A stretch of 64,000 nt of DNA from an uncultured Bacteroidota bacterium (GCA_903850915.1 CAINMV010000014.1:1-64000), one strand, 5' to 3'; positions 26,907-36,433 are shown, counted from the first letter of the stretch. Translations and numbers: made by a program. The notes: generated by a model from the letters alone, not told the origin.

Positions 26907-27623
26907 ATGAAGGGAAAATTAATTTTAGTTCCTACGCCCATCGGCAATCTTGGCGACATCACCCTGCGTGCTATAGATTGCTTGCGCAATGCAGATTATA
27001 TCTACGCCGAAGACACACGAAAAACTGGAATTCTACTCAAACATCTTTTGTTGGATAAAAGGAGTTCTTCATATCATAATTTTAATGAACATCAAATTGT
27101 TCAACATATTGTAAAGCAGATTAGCGATGGTCTGACCATTGTATTGGTTAGCGATGCTGGAACACCGGCGATTTCAGATCCTGGCTTTTTACTTGTGCGT
27201 GAATGCTTGGCAGCGAATTTAAATGTTGAGTGTTTGCCAGGTGCCACGGCTTTTGTTCCAGCATTAGTTAAAAGTGGCTTGCCTTCAGATCGATTCGCGT
27301 TTGAAGGGTTTCTGCCGGTCAAAAAAGGTCGACACACTCGATTGCAAAATCTTATTTACGAAAGTAGAACTATGATTTTCTATGAGTCACCGCATCGTAT
27401 TTTGAAGACATTACAAGAGTTTAAAACACTATTCGGCGCAGAAAGACTTTGCAGTGTATCACGCGAGCTCACTAAGATATATGAACAAACCGTTAATGGC
27501 ACGCTGGATGAGGTTTACAATGCCTTGCAAGTAGGTGTTGTAAAGGGTGAATTTGTGCTTGTGGTAGCAGGATTAAATGCATCTAAAAATAAAGTCGAAG
27601 ATGACGATGAATCTCTTTTATAA
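26907..27623 (+). CDS. rsmI: 16S rRNA (cytidine-1402 2'-O)-methyltransferase RsmI
   Basis: Methylates the ribose of C1402 in the decoding centre of 16S rRNA. The canonical family motifs are present: LILVPTPIGNLGDITLRAI at the N-terminus, YAEDTRKTGILLKHL, VSDAGTPAISDPGFLLVREC, LPGATAFVPALVKSGLPSD and MIFYESPHRILKTL, followed by RELTKIYEQ. At 238 residues it is slightly short and ends without the extra C-terminal domain seen in some proteobacterial homologues. It is the second gene of the lptB-rsmI operon. A divergent paralogue of the same length is encoded at 19405-20121. Confidence 0.95.
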   Translation: MKGKLILVPTPIGNLGDITLRAIDCLRNADYIYAEDTRKTGILLKHLLLDKRSSSYHNFNEHQIVQHIVKQISDGLTIVLVSDAGTPAISDPGFLLVRECLAANLNVECLPGATAFVPALVKSGLPSDRFAFEGFLPVKKGRHTRLQNLIYESRTMIFYESPHRILKTLQEFKTLFGAERLCSVSRELTKIYEQTVNGTLDEVYNALQVGVVKGEFVLVVAGLNASKNKVEDDDESLL

Positions 27624-27662
27624 ACAATTCATCGCAACTTGGTCGCGATAAGGACTCTCCTT

Positions 27663-28649
27663 TTAATTGTTGACTTTGGGTACTTTTATTTGATGCGGAG
27701 TGCTTCCTCCTTGTGGTACCCCAAGATTTACGCGGTTTCTACTTCTGGTTGGAGTATAGGTTGGCTCCATAGATTGACTATTCGAACAGTTTTCATTTTC
27801 AATACAAAAAAGGAATCCAATTTTAATGCTGATGTTTCGGGGTGAAAGGGTATTGTAATTTAAGTCGTATTTCGCTGAGGTTGTATTATAGGTCGACTCT
27901 TTTACATTGGCTAAATTCAAGGGATCTACTTCGTGATAAGATCCTCTTAAATCCAAGGATACTCCAGGTGTAAAATGATAACGTAAGCCAAGCTCAAGGC
28001 CATATTGCCAGGCCACCTTGCTCCAAACGTTATTCGACGAGTTCTCAAAGCCACTCACTGTTTTAGTGCTTTCAATAGACTGCGATATGGAGTGGAAATT
28101 TAATCCACCAAATAAGCTAGTGTAGAATTTCAAATCGCCTGAACCCATCTCAATTTTTCCATGAACATTTAATTCGCCAAGGTTACTCTGCAAATAGGTT
28201 CTTCCCGGATCGCTTTTTGGTGTATTCAAAATAATATTTGTTTTTGCACTTTTTCCCATCCAAGCAATTGTGCCTGATCCACCAAAAAAGAATCCGAAGT
28301 TCGAAGTTGAAATTAAATTTCGTGCATACGCTTCTACATCAAAGCCCATTCCTGGCATCTGTCCAGAATTCGCATATTCATTGAGGGGCGTTAAATAATG
28401 AAAATGAATTCCAAGGGTAGGGCAATCGTAATGGCTGTTTCCTGAAATGAAACTTGTTGATGGCTCGTCGGTCTCTTTTTTATTTATGGTGCTATTGCAA
28501 GTCGCTTTAATTGGCTCTTGGCCTGATTGTATATTGCTGAAAATGAAATATTTATTTTTTTCAAATGCACAATTAAATTTATCTGCGTTATTTAATGCTA
28601 CATTGTTTATGTTTAGAAGGCTTGAAAAAAAAAGTATTAAAAAGGTCAT
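27663..28649 (-). CDS. Predicted outer-membrane beta-barrel protein
   Basis: From the ATG at 28649 the protein has 328 residues and a signal peptide (MTFLILFFSSLLNINN...). The region of about residues 90-290 shows alternating amphipathic strands ending with aromatic residues (for example GIHFHYLTP, KFYTSLFGGLNFHS, YGLELGLRYHFTPGVSLDLR), as in small outer-membrane barrels. A low-complexity Ser/Pro/Arg tail follows (about 300-328). Function is unknown. The frame can be opened from a TTG at 28685, but a TACCTTTG box at 28674-28681 lies downstream of that codon, so the ATG is preferred. The gene is convergent with rsmI with a 39-bp spacer. Confidence 0.75.
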   Translation of the reverse strand: MTFLILFFSSLLNINNVALNNADKFNCAFEKNKYFIFSNIQSGQEPIKATCNSTINKKETDEPSTSFISGNSHYDCPTLGIHFHYLTPLNEYANSGQMPGMGFDVEAYARNLISTSNFGFFFGGSGTIAWMGKSAKTNIILNTPKSDPGRTYLQSNLGELNVHGKIEMGSGDLKFYTSLFGGLNFHSISQSIESTKTVSGFENSSNNVWSKVAWQYGLELGLRYHFTPGVSLDLRGSYHEVDPLNLANVKESTYNTTSAKYDLNYNTLSPRNISIKIGFLFCIENENCSNSQSMEPTYTPTRSRNRVNLGVPQGGSTPHQIKVPKVNN

Positions 28650-28673
28650 AACAATAAATTGTTCTTTAAAATG

Positions 28674-28681
28674 CAAAGGTA
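28674..28681 (-). promoter_or_regulatory. -7 promoter box of the outer-membrane barrel gene
   Basis: TACCTTTG on the minus strand, 24 nt before the ATG at 28649. A TTTCG about 20 nt further upstream may serve as a weak -33 element. Confidence 0.5.
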
Positions 28682-28809
28682 TCAAGATTTTTTTGCCTTA
28701 GCGAAAAATGGGTATGTATAGTTCAAATTAGTTGCAAAAAACGAACACGGCTAATTTTCCATTGAATTCGTATCTTTCGCCATCAATTTCGACTAAATTT
28801 TATTTTTTT

Positions 28810-31161
28810 ATGAAAAATAAAAACAAACCTTTCTTTTCAAGGACTAATAATCAAAATGAAATTATATTGGCTGAACCAATTTCATTAAAGAAATTTTGGA
28901 TTGCAATAGCGAGTTTGTTCGTTGTGGCGTTTCTTTTATATGCCAATACAATCCAGCACGGTTATGTACTTGATGATGTAGCCGTCATAACAAAAAACAA
29001 ATTTGTGCAGCAAGGGGTAGCTGGTATACCTGAACTATTTAAAACTGGATTTTATTCGGGTTACTTTGGTTATAACAATAATCTGTATAGGCCTTTGCCA
29101 CTAGTTACTTTTGCTATTGGACAAAGCCTTTGGGGTAACAATTCACATCCCGACCACCTTGTAAATGTTCTATTTTATGCCATAGCGTGTTGTATACTTT
29201 TTTATATGTTGTTGCAGCTTTTCGGAAAACACCGTTGGCTGCTTGCCTACATCATAACACTTCTTTTTATTACACATCCCATCCACACCGAGGTAGTTGC
29301 AAATATTAAAAGCCGTGATGAGATATTGGCGTTCATATTTTGTTGTTTGAGTTTGATATTTTGTTTGCGTTATATCTTTAATAAGAGTTTATTCGCTCTC
29401 TTATTTGGTGGGTTGGCTCTGTTTTTAGGCATGCTTTCTAAAGAGAGTGCAATTGCTTTTATGGTTATTATTCCATTAGCAATATATTACTTTGGTGAAA
29501 TTAATTATGGCGAGAAAATAAAGTTTTGGAAGGATAGGAATTTCATCGCAGTTGTTTTGACTTTGATGGTTGCTGTGTCTTTTTATTTCTCTATACGTTA
29601 TGCCTTATTTTATAATGATGCTAAAACTGTAACACAAGTTTTGCCTGTGGATAATGTAATGAGTGGAGTTTCATTTTTTGAGAGATTCCCAACAGCCATT
29701 CTTGTGCTTGGTCGTTACCTTCTTTTATTAATTTGGCCATACCCACTAGTGTTCGATTATTCCTTTAAAACTATCGCAATAGTTGGTTGGGGTGATGTAA
29801 CCGCCTGGCTATCTTTCATTATTATTTCCGCACTTAAAATTTTTGGCTTAGTAATGTTGCCAAAAAAAAACTACATATCATTCGGTATTTTCTTTTTCCT
29901 AATTAGTATTTTTATTGTTTCAAACATTATTGTTACAATAGGTTCAGGAATGGCTGAACGTTTTTTATTTACGCCGGCACTTGGGTATTGTATTGTTATT
30001 GGTGTTTTGTTGATGCAGCAAAAAAAATCTGCAGAATTTATCTTTAACGCGAAGCAGTTTCAGAAATTTTTATTTTCCATTTTAATGGTTATCTTAAGCT
30101 TATTTTCATATCAAACGGTCACACGCAATTTAGCTTGGAAAAACCAGATAACATTATTTTCAACAGACGTTAAAAATGCCCCTAAAAGCGCTCGAGCGCA
30201 TTATTCTTTAGGTAATCAGCTTATTGAGGATGCAAAGCTTGAAAAAGACCTCGCAATTCGAAGGGATTTATTTGTAAAGGCAGAGTCTGAGTTAAAAAGA
30301 ACGCTCTTTATTTTCCCTGATTATGCAGAAGCCATTATATCCTTGGGGAATTTATACCAAGAGCAAGGCGATTATGCTAAGGCTCAAGAATATCTAGGCA
30401 AAGTCAGCACTTCGGGTATCGGTGACTCTGGCAGTAGCCAAGAGCAACTGTTATATAACAAAGCAAATGCGCTATTGGGGTTAAAGGATTATAATGGCGC
30501 AATTAGTTATTATCAAATGGCTATTGCGGTCAATCCTAAAATGGTTGAAAGCTATATCAATATGGGAATTGCATATAAAGAACAAAATCTATTTCAGGAT
30601 GCCATTAAATCTCTTGAGACGGGTTTAGAAATCAATCCTAAATCATCGGAGGCATACCTTAATTTGGGAACTTGTTATTCCGCAATCAATGATTACAAAA
30701 AAGCCGCTTTGAATTTTAATAAAGCCCTCGAAATTAAATCTGATTTTGCTGAAGCGTATGTTAATCTCGGTGATCTTTACAATCGAAGTAACAAATTAGC
30801 AGAAGCGGAAGTCGCCTTCAAAAAGGCACTTGACTTGAATCCAAGCATTCCCGAGGCAAACTTTAATTTAGGTTATTGCTATTTATTAAAGAAGGATTAT
30901 AATAGTGCAATTACGTGGATGAAAAAGGCCGTTGAATTAAGACCGGCATATCTGGATGCACTTGTAAATTTAAGTTTTTGCGAAAGCAAGGTTGGCCATT
31001 ACCAAGAGGTAATTGATTATGCCGAACAAGCATTAAAGCTTCGTCCTGACGTTCCCGATTTGTATTATAATATTGCCTATGGCTTTGATCAGCAAGGTAA
31101 TAAGGTGAAGGCGATGGAATATAAATTGAAAGGCGATAATGCAAAGGCAATGAAGAAATAG
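28810..31161 (+). CDS. TMTC-like GT-C membrane protein with C-terminal TPR repeats
   Basis: 783 residues from the ATG at 28810 (an in-frame TTG at 28732 adds 26 residues and is unlikely). The first half (about 20-430) has some ten transmembrane helices. It carries an acidic pair right after the first helix (YANTIQHGYVLDDVAVI) and the lumenal-loop motif THPIHTEVVANIKSRDEI, matching the TMTC/DUF1736 type of GT-C glycosyltransferase, which transfers mannose from a lipid carrier in eukaryotes. The second half (about 450-780) holds roughly nine TPR units (for example EAYVNLGDLYNRSNKLAEAE). A polyprenyl-phosphate-sugar-dependent periplasmic glycosyltransferase is plausible; donor and acceptor are unknown. 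Confidence 0.85.
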   Translation: MKNKNKPFFSRTNNQNEIILAEPISLKKFWIAIASLFVVAFLLYANTIQHGYVLDDVAVITKNKFVQQGVAGIPELFKTGFYSGYFGYNNNLYRPLPLVTFAIGQSLWGNNSHPDHLVNVLFYAIACCILFYMLLQLFGKHRWLLAYIITLLFITHPIHTEVVANIKSRDEILAFIFCCLSLIFCLRYIFNKSLFALLFGGLALFLGMLSKESAIAFMVIIPLAIYYFGEINYGEKIKFWKDRNFIAVVLTLMVAVSFYFSIRYALFYNDAKTVTQVLPVDNVMSGVSFFERFPTAILVLGRYLLLLIWPYPLVFDYSFKTIAIVGWGDVTAWLSFIIISALKIFGLVMLPKKNYISFGIFFFLISIFIVSNIIVTIGSGMAERFLFTPALGYCIVIGVLLMQQKKSAEFIFNAKQFQKFLFSILMVILSLFSYQTVTRNLAWKNQITLFSTDVKNAPKSARAHYSLGNQLIEDAKLEKDLAIRRDLFVKAESELKRTLFIFPDYAEAIISLGNLYQEQGDYAKAQEYLGKVSTSGIGDSGSSQEQLLYNKANALLGLKDYNGAISYYQMAIAVNPKMVESYINMGIAYKEQNLFQDAIKSLETGLEINPKSSEAYLNLGTCYSAINDYKKAALNFNKALEIKSDFAEAYVNLGDLYNRSNKLAEAEVAFKKALDLNPSIPEANFNLGYCYLLKKDYNSAITWMKKAVELRPAYLDALVNLSFCESKVGHYQEVIDYAEQALKLRPDVPDLYYNIAYGFDQQGNKVKAMEYKLKGDNAKAMKK

Positions 31162-31172
31162 CAAATTCGTTT

Positions 31173-31619
31173 TTATTCTTCCGCTTTAAGTTCTCGCCAA
31201 ACTAGGTCAGGCTCATAGCCTTTACCTATCAAATGTTGGGCTGTTTTATGTAGCCAATTTCTATCGTCTTTTATTTGCAATTTTCTTTTCTCTAAAAGCT
31301 GTCTTAGTGTTTTCATATAAGAAGCGTCATCGATTTCTTTCATGGCTTCTCGAATACAGTAGTCAGATATTTTTTTGAATTTTAATTGATATGTTATTTT
31401 CGTTTTCCCCCATTGCATTTGCCTAAATTTACTTCCTGCATATGTTTTTGCGAAGCGTTCTTCATTTAAAAAGTTATGCTCAATTAAGCGTGTAATAATA
31501 TTATCGAGGTCGTTTCCGTATACTTTCAAACTAATTAGTTTCGCCCGCACTTCTTCATGACAACGTTCTTGGTAGGAGCAGTATTTAAGAAGTTTTGAAA
31601 ATGCTTCGTCGTTGTTCAT
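31173..31619 (-). CDS. recX: Regulatory protein RecX
   Basis: Small all-helical modulator that binds RecA filaments and tunes homologous recombination. 148 residues with the three-repeat three-helix pattern of RecX: CSYQERCHEEVRAKL near the N-terminus, ITRLIEHNFLNEERFAKTYA in repeat 1, and QHLIGKGYEPDLVWREL at the C-terminus. recA is not in the window. It is the last of three minus-strand genes (meaB, FMN reductase, recX) with gaps of 20 and 15 bp. It is convergent with the TPR protein with an 11-bp gap. Confidence 0.93.
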   Translation of the reverse strand: MNNDEAFSKLLKYCSYQERCHEEVRAKLISLKVYGNDLDNIITRLIEHNFLNEERFAKTYAGSKFRQMQWGKTKITYQLKFKKISDYCIREAMKEIDDASYMKTLRQLLEKRKLQIKDDRNWLHKTAQHLIGKGYEPDLVWRELKAEE

Positions 31620-31634
31620 TTTTGTTTTCGATGT

Positions 31635-32210
31635 TTATTTATTCCATCGTTCTGCTACCCTTAACGCAAATTCCAAGAAACCATTAACACCTTTATCATA
31701 AACATCATTGCCGATTAAATTACCGTCTTCGTCTAACTCTTTTTGTGTAAAGTGAGATTCGAAATTGCGCGACGAAACGAGAGAATTGCAATCTAAGAAG
31801 TTGATGAGTTTGTTAAGCACGTATGTCATCTGTATGCAAGGCATTTTACCCCCTTTGCCACTGCTAATTCCTGCTACGGCAAATACTTTATTGTCGAAAA
31901 ATGATTTAAATGTTTTAGAGCCCAGTTGATGAAACATATTTACCAATTCGGCACTCGGCATCCAGTTGTATTCAGGCGAACAAACAAAAACCAATTCAGA
32001 CGTATTCACATGCTCAATAAGTTCATGCTGAAAATGTGTGAGTTCATCTGGTTTTACCATCCCTTGATTAAGAAATGGAATGTCGTAATGTTCGAAGTTC
32101 ACAATATGAATGTCATGTCCGGATTGTTCTAAAATTTGTTTGAGCCTTTTGCAAAAACGGTGGGTACTGCTATTTTTTAAGGGAGATCCTGATAGTATAC
32201 AAATATTCAT
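31635..32210 (-). CDS. NADPH-dependent FMN reductase family protein
   Basis: 191-residue flavodoxin-fold oxidoreductase. The N-terminal phosphate-binding loop ILSGSPLKNSSTHRFCKRL binds FMN, the second loop is FVCSPEYNWMPSAELVNMFH, and AVAGISSGKGGKMPCIQMTY completes the flavin site. Members reduce FMN, azo compounds, quinones or chromate. The true substrate is not deducible. It is the middle gene of the meaB - recX operon; there is no evident functional link with its neighbours. Confidence 0.87.
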   Translation of the reverse strand: MNICILSGSPLKNSSTHRFCKRLKQILEQSGHDIHIVNFEHYDIPFLNQGMVKPDELTHFQHELIEHVNTSELVFVCSPEYNWMPSAELVNMFHQLGSKTFKSFFDNKVFAVAGISSGKGGKMPCIQMTYVLNKLINFLDCNSLVSSRNFESHFTQKELDEDGNLIGNDVYDKGVNGFLEFALRVAERWNK

Positions 32211-32230
32211 GGGTTGCTAATTAAAATAAA

Positions 32231-33136
32231 TTATAGAAGCAGTTTGCTTCTAACGTAAACGTAAAGATTGAAATGATTTTGGTTGAGTAGGTTTAGTATT
32301 TCTTCTTCCATTTTTTTACGGTTGAAATGTTTCACCTTGTCTTGCTGAATCAGCAATAAGGCTTTTTCAACGAGCAGTTGTGCTCTTTTATTGTTTTGAT
32401 GAGCTATGGAAGTATGCTGTTCGATTGCTTTTGCCAATTCCAAGATGCCGTTGTTTTCAGTGGCAATGGTGCTTAAAACAGGTATTTTCCAATCACCATG
32501 TTTATCGTGAACCAAGGCCTTAAGATTGTGAGACATTTTATCGGCACCTTCCCGATCGCATTTGTTCACAGCGAAGATATCCGCAATTTCCATTACACCA
32601 CTTTTCAAAGTCTGCACCTCATCACCTGATTCTGGCACAACTACCACTACCGAGGTGTCGGCTACGCCGGCAATTTCTACTTCACTTTGTCCTACACCAA
32701 CAGTTTCTAAAATTATATAATCGAAGCCAAAGGCTTGCATCAGCTGAATTACTTCTATTATTTTACCACATAACCCGCCTAAAGAGCCTCGTGTGGCCAT
32801 GCTCCGAATAAATACGTTCTCGTTGTTTATTTGATCTACCATTCGAATGCGATCACCAAGTAAAGAGCCATAATTGAATGGACTTGTGGGGTCAACAGCT
32901 ATAATTGCAACCGTTTTATGTTCTGCTACCCAATGGTTAGTTAGTGCATTTACCAAACTGCTTTTGCCGGCTCCTGGTGCGCCTGTGAAACCAATTACAG
33001 GCACTGTCTTTTGCGGATGCAAGGTGGTGAGTAGGGTATCAAATCCATCCGATTCATTTTCTACAAGGCTTATGCAACGTGCCAAAGCACGCACGTTCCT
33101 GTTTTTAAAATCCAGTATTAGATTCGACAATGCCAT
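32231..33136 (-). CDS. meaB: MeaB/ArgK GTPase, methylmalonyl-CoA mutase chaperone
   Basis: P-loop GTPase that loads and protects the cobalamin cofactor of methylmalonyl-CoA mutase. G-motifs are visible: Walker A GFTGAPGAGKSSLVNAL, a Mg-binding aspartate in IIAVDPTSPF, ILETVGVGQSEVEI and the base-specific NKCD. It lacks the longer C-terminal dimerisation extension of some homologues; length 301. The mutase genes are not in the window, so it is separated from its usual partner. An atypical -7 box (TAACTTCG at 33144-33151, minus strand) ends 7 nt before the ATG. Confidence 0.93.
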   Translation of the reverse strand: MALSNLILDFKNRNVRALARCISLVENESDGFDTLLTTLHPQKTVPVIGFTGAPGAGKSSLVNALTNHWVAEHKTVAIIAVDPTSPFNYGSLLGDRIRMVDQINNENVFIRSMATRGSLGGLCGKIIEVIQLMQAFGFDYIILETVGVGQSEVEIAGVADTSVVVVVPESGDEVQTLKSGVMEIADIFAVNKCDREGADKMSHNLKALVHDKHGDWKIPVLSTIATENNGILELAKAIEQHTSIAHQNNKRAQLLVEKALLLIQQDKVKHFNRKKMEEEILNLLNQNHFNLYVYVRSKLLL

Positions 33137-33278
33137 GAGTGGGCGAAGTTAATGCAAATGCAATAAAAAATTAGGTGCGAATACAAATTGCAAAACTTAT
33201 TTTTCTTTATTTAAAACTTATCATTGACGCCTTATTCTGCTCGTTTTATAAAACCCAGTAATCTTCAATTCATAATAT

Positions 33279-33286
33279 TACCTTTG
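33279..33286 (+). promoter_or_regulatory. -7 promoter box of the beta-helix T9SS gene
   Basis: TACCTTTG ends exactly 6 nt before the ATG at 33293. It lies inside the longer version of the frame, supporting 33293 as the true start. Confidence 0.55.
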
Positions 33287-33292
33287 AGTCAC

Positions 33293-34708
33293 ATGAGAAA
33301 AATTACAATATTCGCATTTTTTCTATTTTTCGCCACCATGGTTCAAGCTAATACTTGGCTTGTGGGGCCGACAAGGAATTATAAAAAACCAAGTTCAGTA
33401 TCTACCTTGGTTCAAAATAGCGATACGGTGGCTATCGATGCCGGTATTTATCTGTCTGATACGGCTCGATGGTCGGCCAATAATTTGGTGTTAAAAGGGG
33501 TAGGAGGTATGGCACATCTAAAGGCCAATGGAGCCAGTTTTGGTGGCAAAGCCATCTGGGTAATTACGGGCAACAACATTCTAGTGCAATATATCGAGTT
33601 TTCGCTATGCACCTGTGCCTCTAAAAATGGAGCTGGCATTCGGCAAGAAGGAATAAATCTAACAGTACAGCATTGTTATTTTCATGATAATGAAAATGGA
33701 ATTTTAGCAGGCGATAATGTAACAAGTAATATTGTAATTGAGTATTCGGAATTTTATAATAATGGCTTTGGTGATGGCTACACCCATAATTTGTACATCA
33801 ACCATGTTAACTCGCTCCTCTTTCAATATAATTATTCGCACCATGCTGTTGTGGGCCACGAGTTAAAAAGTAGGGCATATAATAATTATATTTTATACAA
33901 TCGTATCGCCAACGAAGCAACTGGAAATGCAAGCCGAAATATTGACTTGCCGAATGGGGGTTTAGCAATCGTTATTGGTAATGAAATTCATCAGGGCACG
34001 CTAACACAAAACTCCAATATGGTAGGTTATGGTTTGGAAGGGCTAACTAATCCAACCGAACACCAGTTTTATTTTGTAAACAATACTTTGGTTAACGAAC
34101 ATACAACTGCAATATTTGTGTCAGTGCAAAATAGCACAGCATTATGCAAAATGACGAATAATATTTTTGCAGGAAATGGAAGTGTTTTATCCGGAACATC
34201 ACTAGCGATAGATACTTCCCATAATTTACATTCTAGTTTTTCTGGTATAGGAATAGCCAATGCATCAGCTTATGATTATCATCTTTTAACTACTTCGTGT
34301 GCTATAAACAAAGGCATTTCACCAGGTTTTGCAGGAGCATTTTCGTTGTACCCTATTTTCGAATACATTCATCCGTTCTCTAAATTAATGCGAGCTAATA
34401 ATGATACTATCGATATTGGTGCGCACGAATTTGGCGCATCCTCTAATATCAAATCGGAGCCTTTGGAAACAGTCGTTTCCATTATTTACCCCAATCCAGC
34501 AGCTGAATTTATTACCGTAGATTTAATAGGTTTCTTCGAACAACAAAAGTGCCTAGAAATTCTGGATATGAAAGGGAGCCTAGTCTATAAGTTACAAACG
34601 TTTGAACGGCGTATTATAATCCCTACTCAACAATTATGTAGAGGAGTTTACCTCCTTAAAGTCATTATGGAAGGGATATCAAGTACACAACGTTTCGTTA
34701 TAAAATAG
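33293..34708 (+). CDS. T9SS-exported right-handed beta-helix protein
   Basis: 471 residues from the ATG at 33293, with a signal peptide (MRKITIFAFFLFFATMVQA-N). The body is a parallel beta-helix: recurring short turns such as NNILVQYIEFSLC, INLTVQHCYFHDNENGIL and NIVIEYSEFYNNGFG resemble pectate-lyase-like or PbH1 repeats that bind or cleave polysaccharides. No catalytic residues can be assigned. The end carries a T9SS type A sorting domain (IIYPNPAAEFITVDLIG ... GVYLLKVIMEGISSTQRFVIK, about 410-471), so it is secreted or surface-attached. An in-frame ATG at 33224 lies upstream of the promoter box and is unlikely to be used. Confidence 0.87.
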   Translation: MRKITIFAFFLFFATMVQANTWLVGPTRNYKKPSSVSTLVQNSDTVAIDAGIYLSDTARWSANNLVLKGVGGMAHLKANGASFGGKAIWVITGNNILVQYIEFSLCTCASKNGAGIRQEGINLTVQHCYFHDNENGILAGDNVTSNIVIEYSEFYNNGFGDGYTHNLYINHVNSLLFQYNYSHHAVVGHELKSRAYNNYILYNRIANEATGNASRNIDLPNGGLAIVIGNEIHQGTLTQNSNMVGYGLEGLTNPTEHQFYFVNNTLVNEHTTAIFVSVQNSTALCKMTNNIFAGNGSVLSGTSLAIDTSHNLHSSFSGIGIANASAYDYHLLTTSCAINKGISPGFAGAFSLYPIFEYIHPFSKLMRANNDTIDIGAHEFGASSNIKSEPLETVVSIIYPNPAAEFITVDLIGFFEQQKCLEILDMKGSLVYKLQTFERRIIIPTQQLCRGVYLLKVIMEGISSTQRFVIK

Positions 34709-34765
34709 CGCTTATCTCGATTGTTCTAAAACAGGCAGTTAAATAATAAATTATAAAACTAGGTT

Positions 34766-36433
34766 TTAAGCGCCGAGTCTTTCTTTTAATCCGAGTCCAT
34801 TCTTACGCAAGGTTTCAATGGCAACATCATAACCAGCATCTGCATGACGTATAACACCCATACCAGGGTCGTTGCGTAACACACGCTTTATTCGTGCTTC
34901 TGCTTCAGGTGTTCCATCGGCCACAATCACCATTCCTGAATGTATACTGTAGCCCATACCAACGCCTCCGCCCTGATGAAGGGAAACCCAACTCGCACCA
35001 CCAGCAATATTTACAAAGGCATTTAAAATTGGCCAGTCGGCTACGGCATCGCTTCCGTCTTTCATCGCTTCTGTTTCTCGATTTGGCGAAGCTACCGAAC
35101 CTGTATCAAGGTGGTCGCGACCAATTACGATGGGTGCTTTTACTTTGCCTGTGCGCACAAGTTCGTTGAAGGCTAATCCTGCTTTCTCACGCTCTCCTTG
35201 GCCAAGCCAGCAGATGCGTGCCGGAAGTCCTTGAAATGCAATTTTTTCTTTAGCCATCTTAAGCCAACGTTGTAACCCGGCATTTTCAGGAAATAATTCT
35301 TTTAATAATTCGTCAGTGGTATAAATATCTTCTGGGTCGCCACTAAGCGCAACCCAGCGGAATGGGCCTCTACCTTCACAAAATTGTGGACGAATAAAAG
35401 CGGGTACAAAGCCCGGGAAATCAAAGGCGTTTTTTACTCCGTTTTCTAAGGCACGAGCTCGTAAATTATTGCCATAGTCGAAGGTAATGCTGCCTTTGGC
35501 CTGGAATTCAAGCATTAGTTGAACATGCAACGACATACTTGCATAACTGCGTTTAAGATATTCATCTGGATTGCTTCGGCGCATTGCATCGGCAACCTCG
35601 GTATTAATTCCATTTGGATAATAGCCAATAAGCGGGTCATGTGCCGATGTTTGGTCGGTGAGTAAATCAGGTGTAATATTACGCTCTTTTAATCGCATCA
35701 ATAAATCCACCGCATTGCACCATACGCCTATAGAAACAGCCATCCCCTTTTCTTTGGCCTTCAATGCCATGCTTATCGCCTCGTCAATATCACGACTCAT
35801 TAAATCGAGATACTTTGTTTCAAGTCTTTTTTTAATTCTCCACTCCTCTACTTCTGCCACTAGGCAAACACCCTCGTTCATGGTTACCGACAAGGGCTGA
35901 GCTCCACCCATACCACCAAGTCCAGCAGTCACAGTAAGGGTTCCTTTGAGCGTGCCATTAAAATGCTTGCGTGCAGCTTCTGCAAAGGTCTCGTAGGTGC
36001 CTTGAAGAATTCCTTGAGACCCGATATATATCCAACTGCCGGCGGTCATTTGGCCATACATCATAAGTCCAGCTTTGTCTAATTCTCTAAAATGTTCCCA
36101 GGTGGCCCATTTGCCAACGAGGTTGCTATTGGCCAACAAAACTCTTGGAGCGTCTTCATGCGTTTTTAAAATGGCCACAGGCTTGCCACTTTGTATAAGC
36201 AAACTTTCATTATTCTCAAGATCACGCAGTGCTTTAACAATCAAATCATAACTTTCCCAATTGCGCGCAGCCTTGCCTAGGCCACCATAAACAATAAGGT
36301 CTTCGGGGCGTTCGGCCACGTCTGGGTCAAGGTTATTCATCAACATTCGCAAGGCTGCTTCTTGAATCCAACCTTTGCATGATAGATTACTTCCGTGTGG
36401 TGCGCGAATAGATGCGCGTGTTTCGTTACTCAT
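34766..36433 (-). CDS. hutU: Urocanate hydratase
   Basis: NAD-containing enzyme of histidine catabolism converting urocanate to imidazolonepropionate. The 555 residues show family blocks throughout: [13 protein letters not shown], the NAD-contact region [51 protein letters not shown] and the C-terminal [12 protein letters not shown]. Length is standard. hutH, hutI and hutG are not nearby, so the pathway is dispersed in this genome. A perfect TAATTTTG box (36445-36452) lies 11 nt upstream of the ATG. Only 44 bp separate it from the divergent lipoprotein gene. Confidence 0.96.
   Translation of the reverse strand: MSNETRASIRAPHGSNLSCKGWIQEAALRMLMNNLDPDVAERPEDLIVYGGLGKAARNWESYDLIVKALRDLENNESLLIQSGKPVAILKTHEDAPRVLLANSNLVGKWATWEHFRELDKAGLMMYGQMTAGSWIYIGSQGILQGTYETFAEAARKHFNGTLKGTLTVTAGLGGMGGAQPLSVTMNEGVCLVAEVEEWRIKKRLETKYLDLMSRDIDEAISMALKAKEKGMAVSIGVWCNAVDLLMRLKERNITPDLLTDQTSAHDPLIGYYPNGINTEVADAMRRSNPDEYLKRSYASMSLHVQLMLEFQAKGSITFDYGNNLRARALENGVKNAFDFPGFVPAFIRPQFCEGRGPFRWVALSGDPEDIYTTDELLKELFPENAGLQRWLKMAKEKIAFQGLPARICWLGQGEREKAGLAFNELVRTGKVKAPIVIGRDHLDTGSVASPNRETEAMKDGSDAVADWPILNAFVNIAGGASWVSLHQGGGVGMGYSIHSGMVIVADGTPEAEARIKRVLRNDPGMGVIRHADAGYDVAIETLRKNGLGLKERLGA

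Noticed and set aside
27630-27648. ATCGC / GCGAT inverted repeat between rsmI and the barrel gene
   Set aside because: Only five pairs with a 9-nt loop and no T-run, so chance occurrence is likely.
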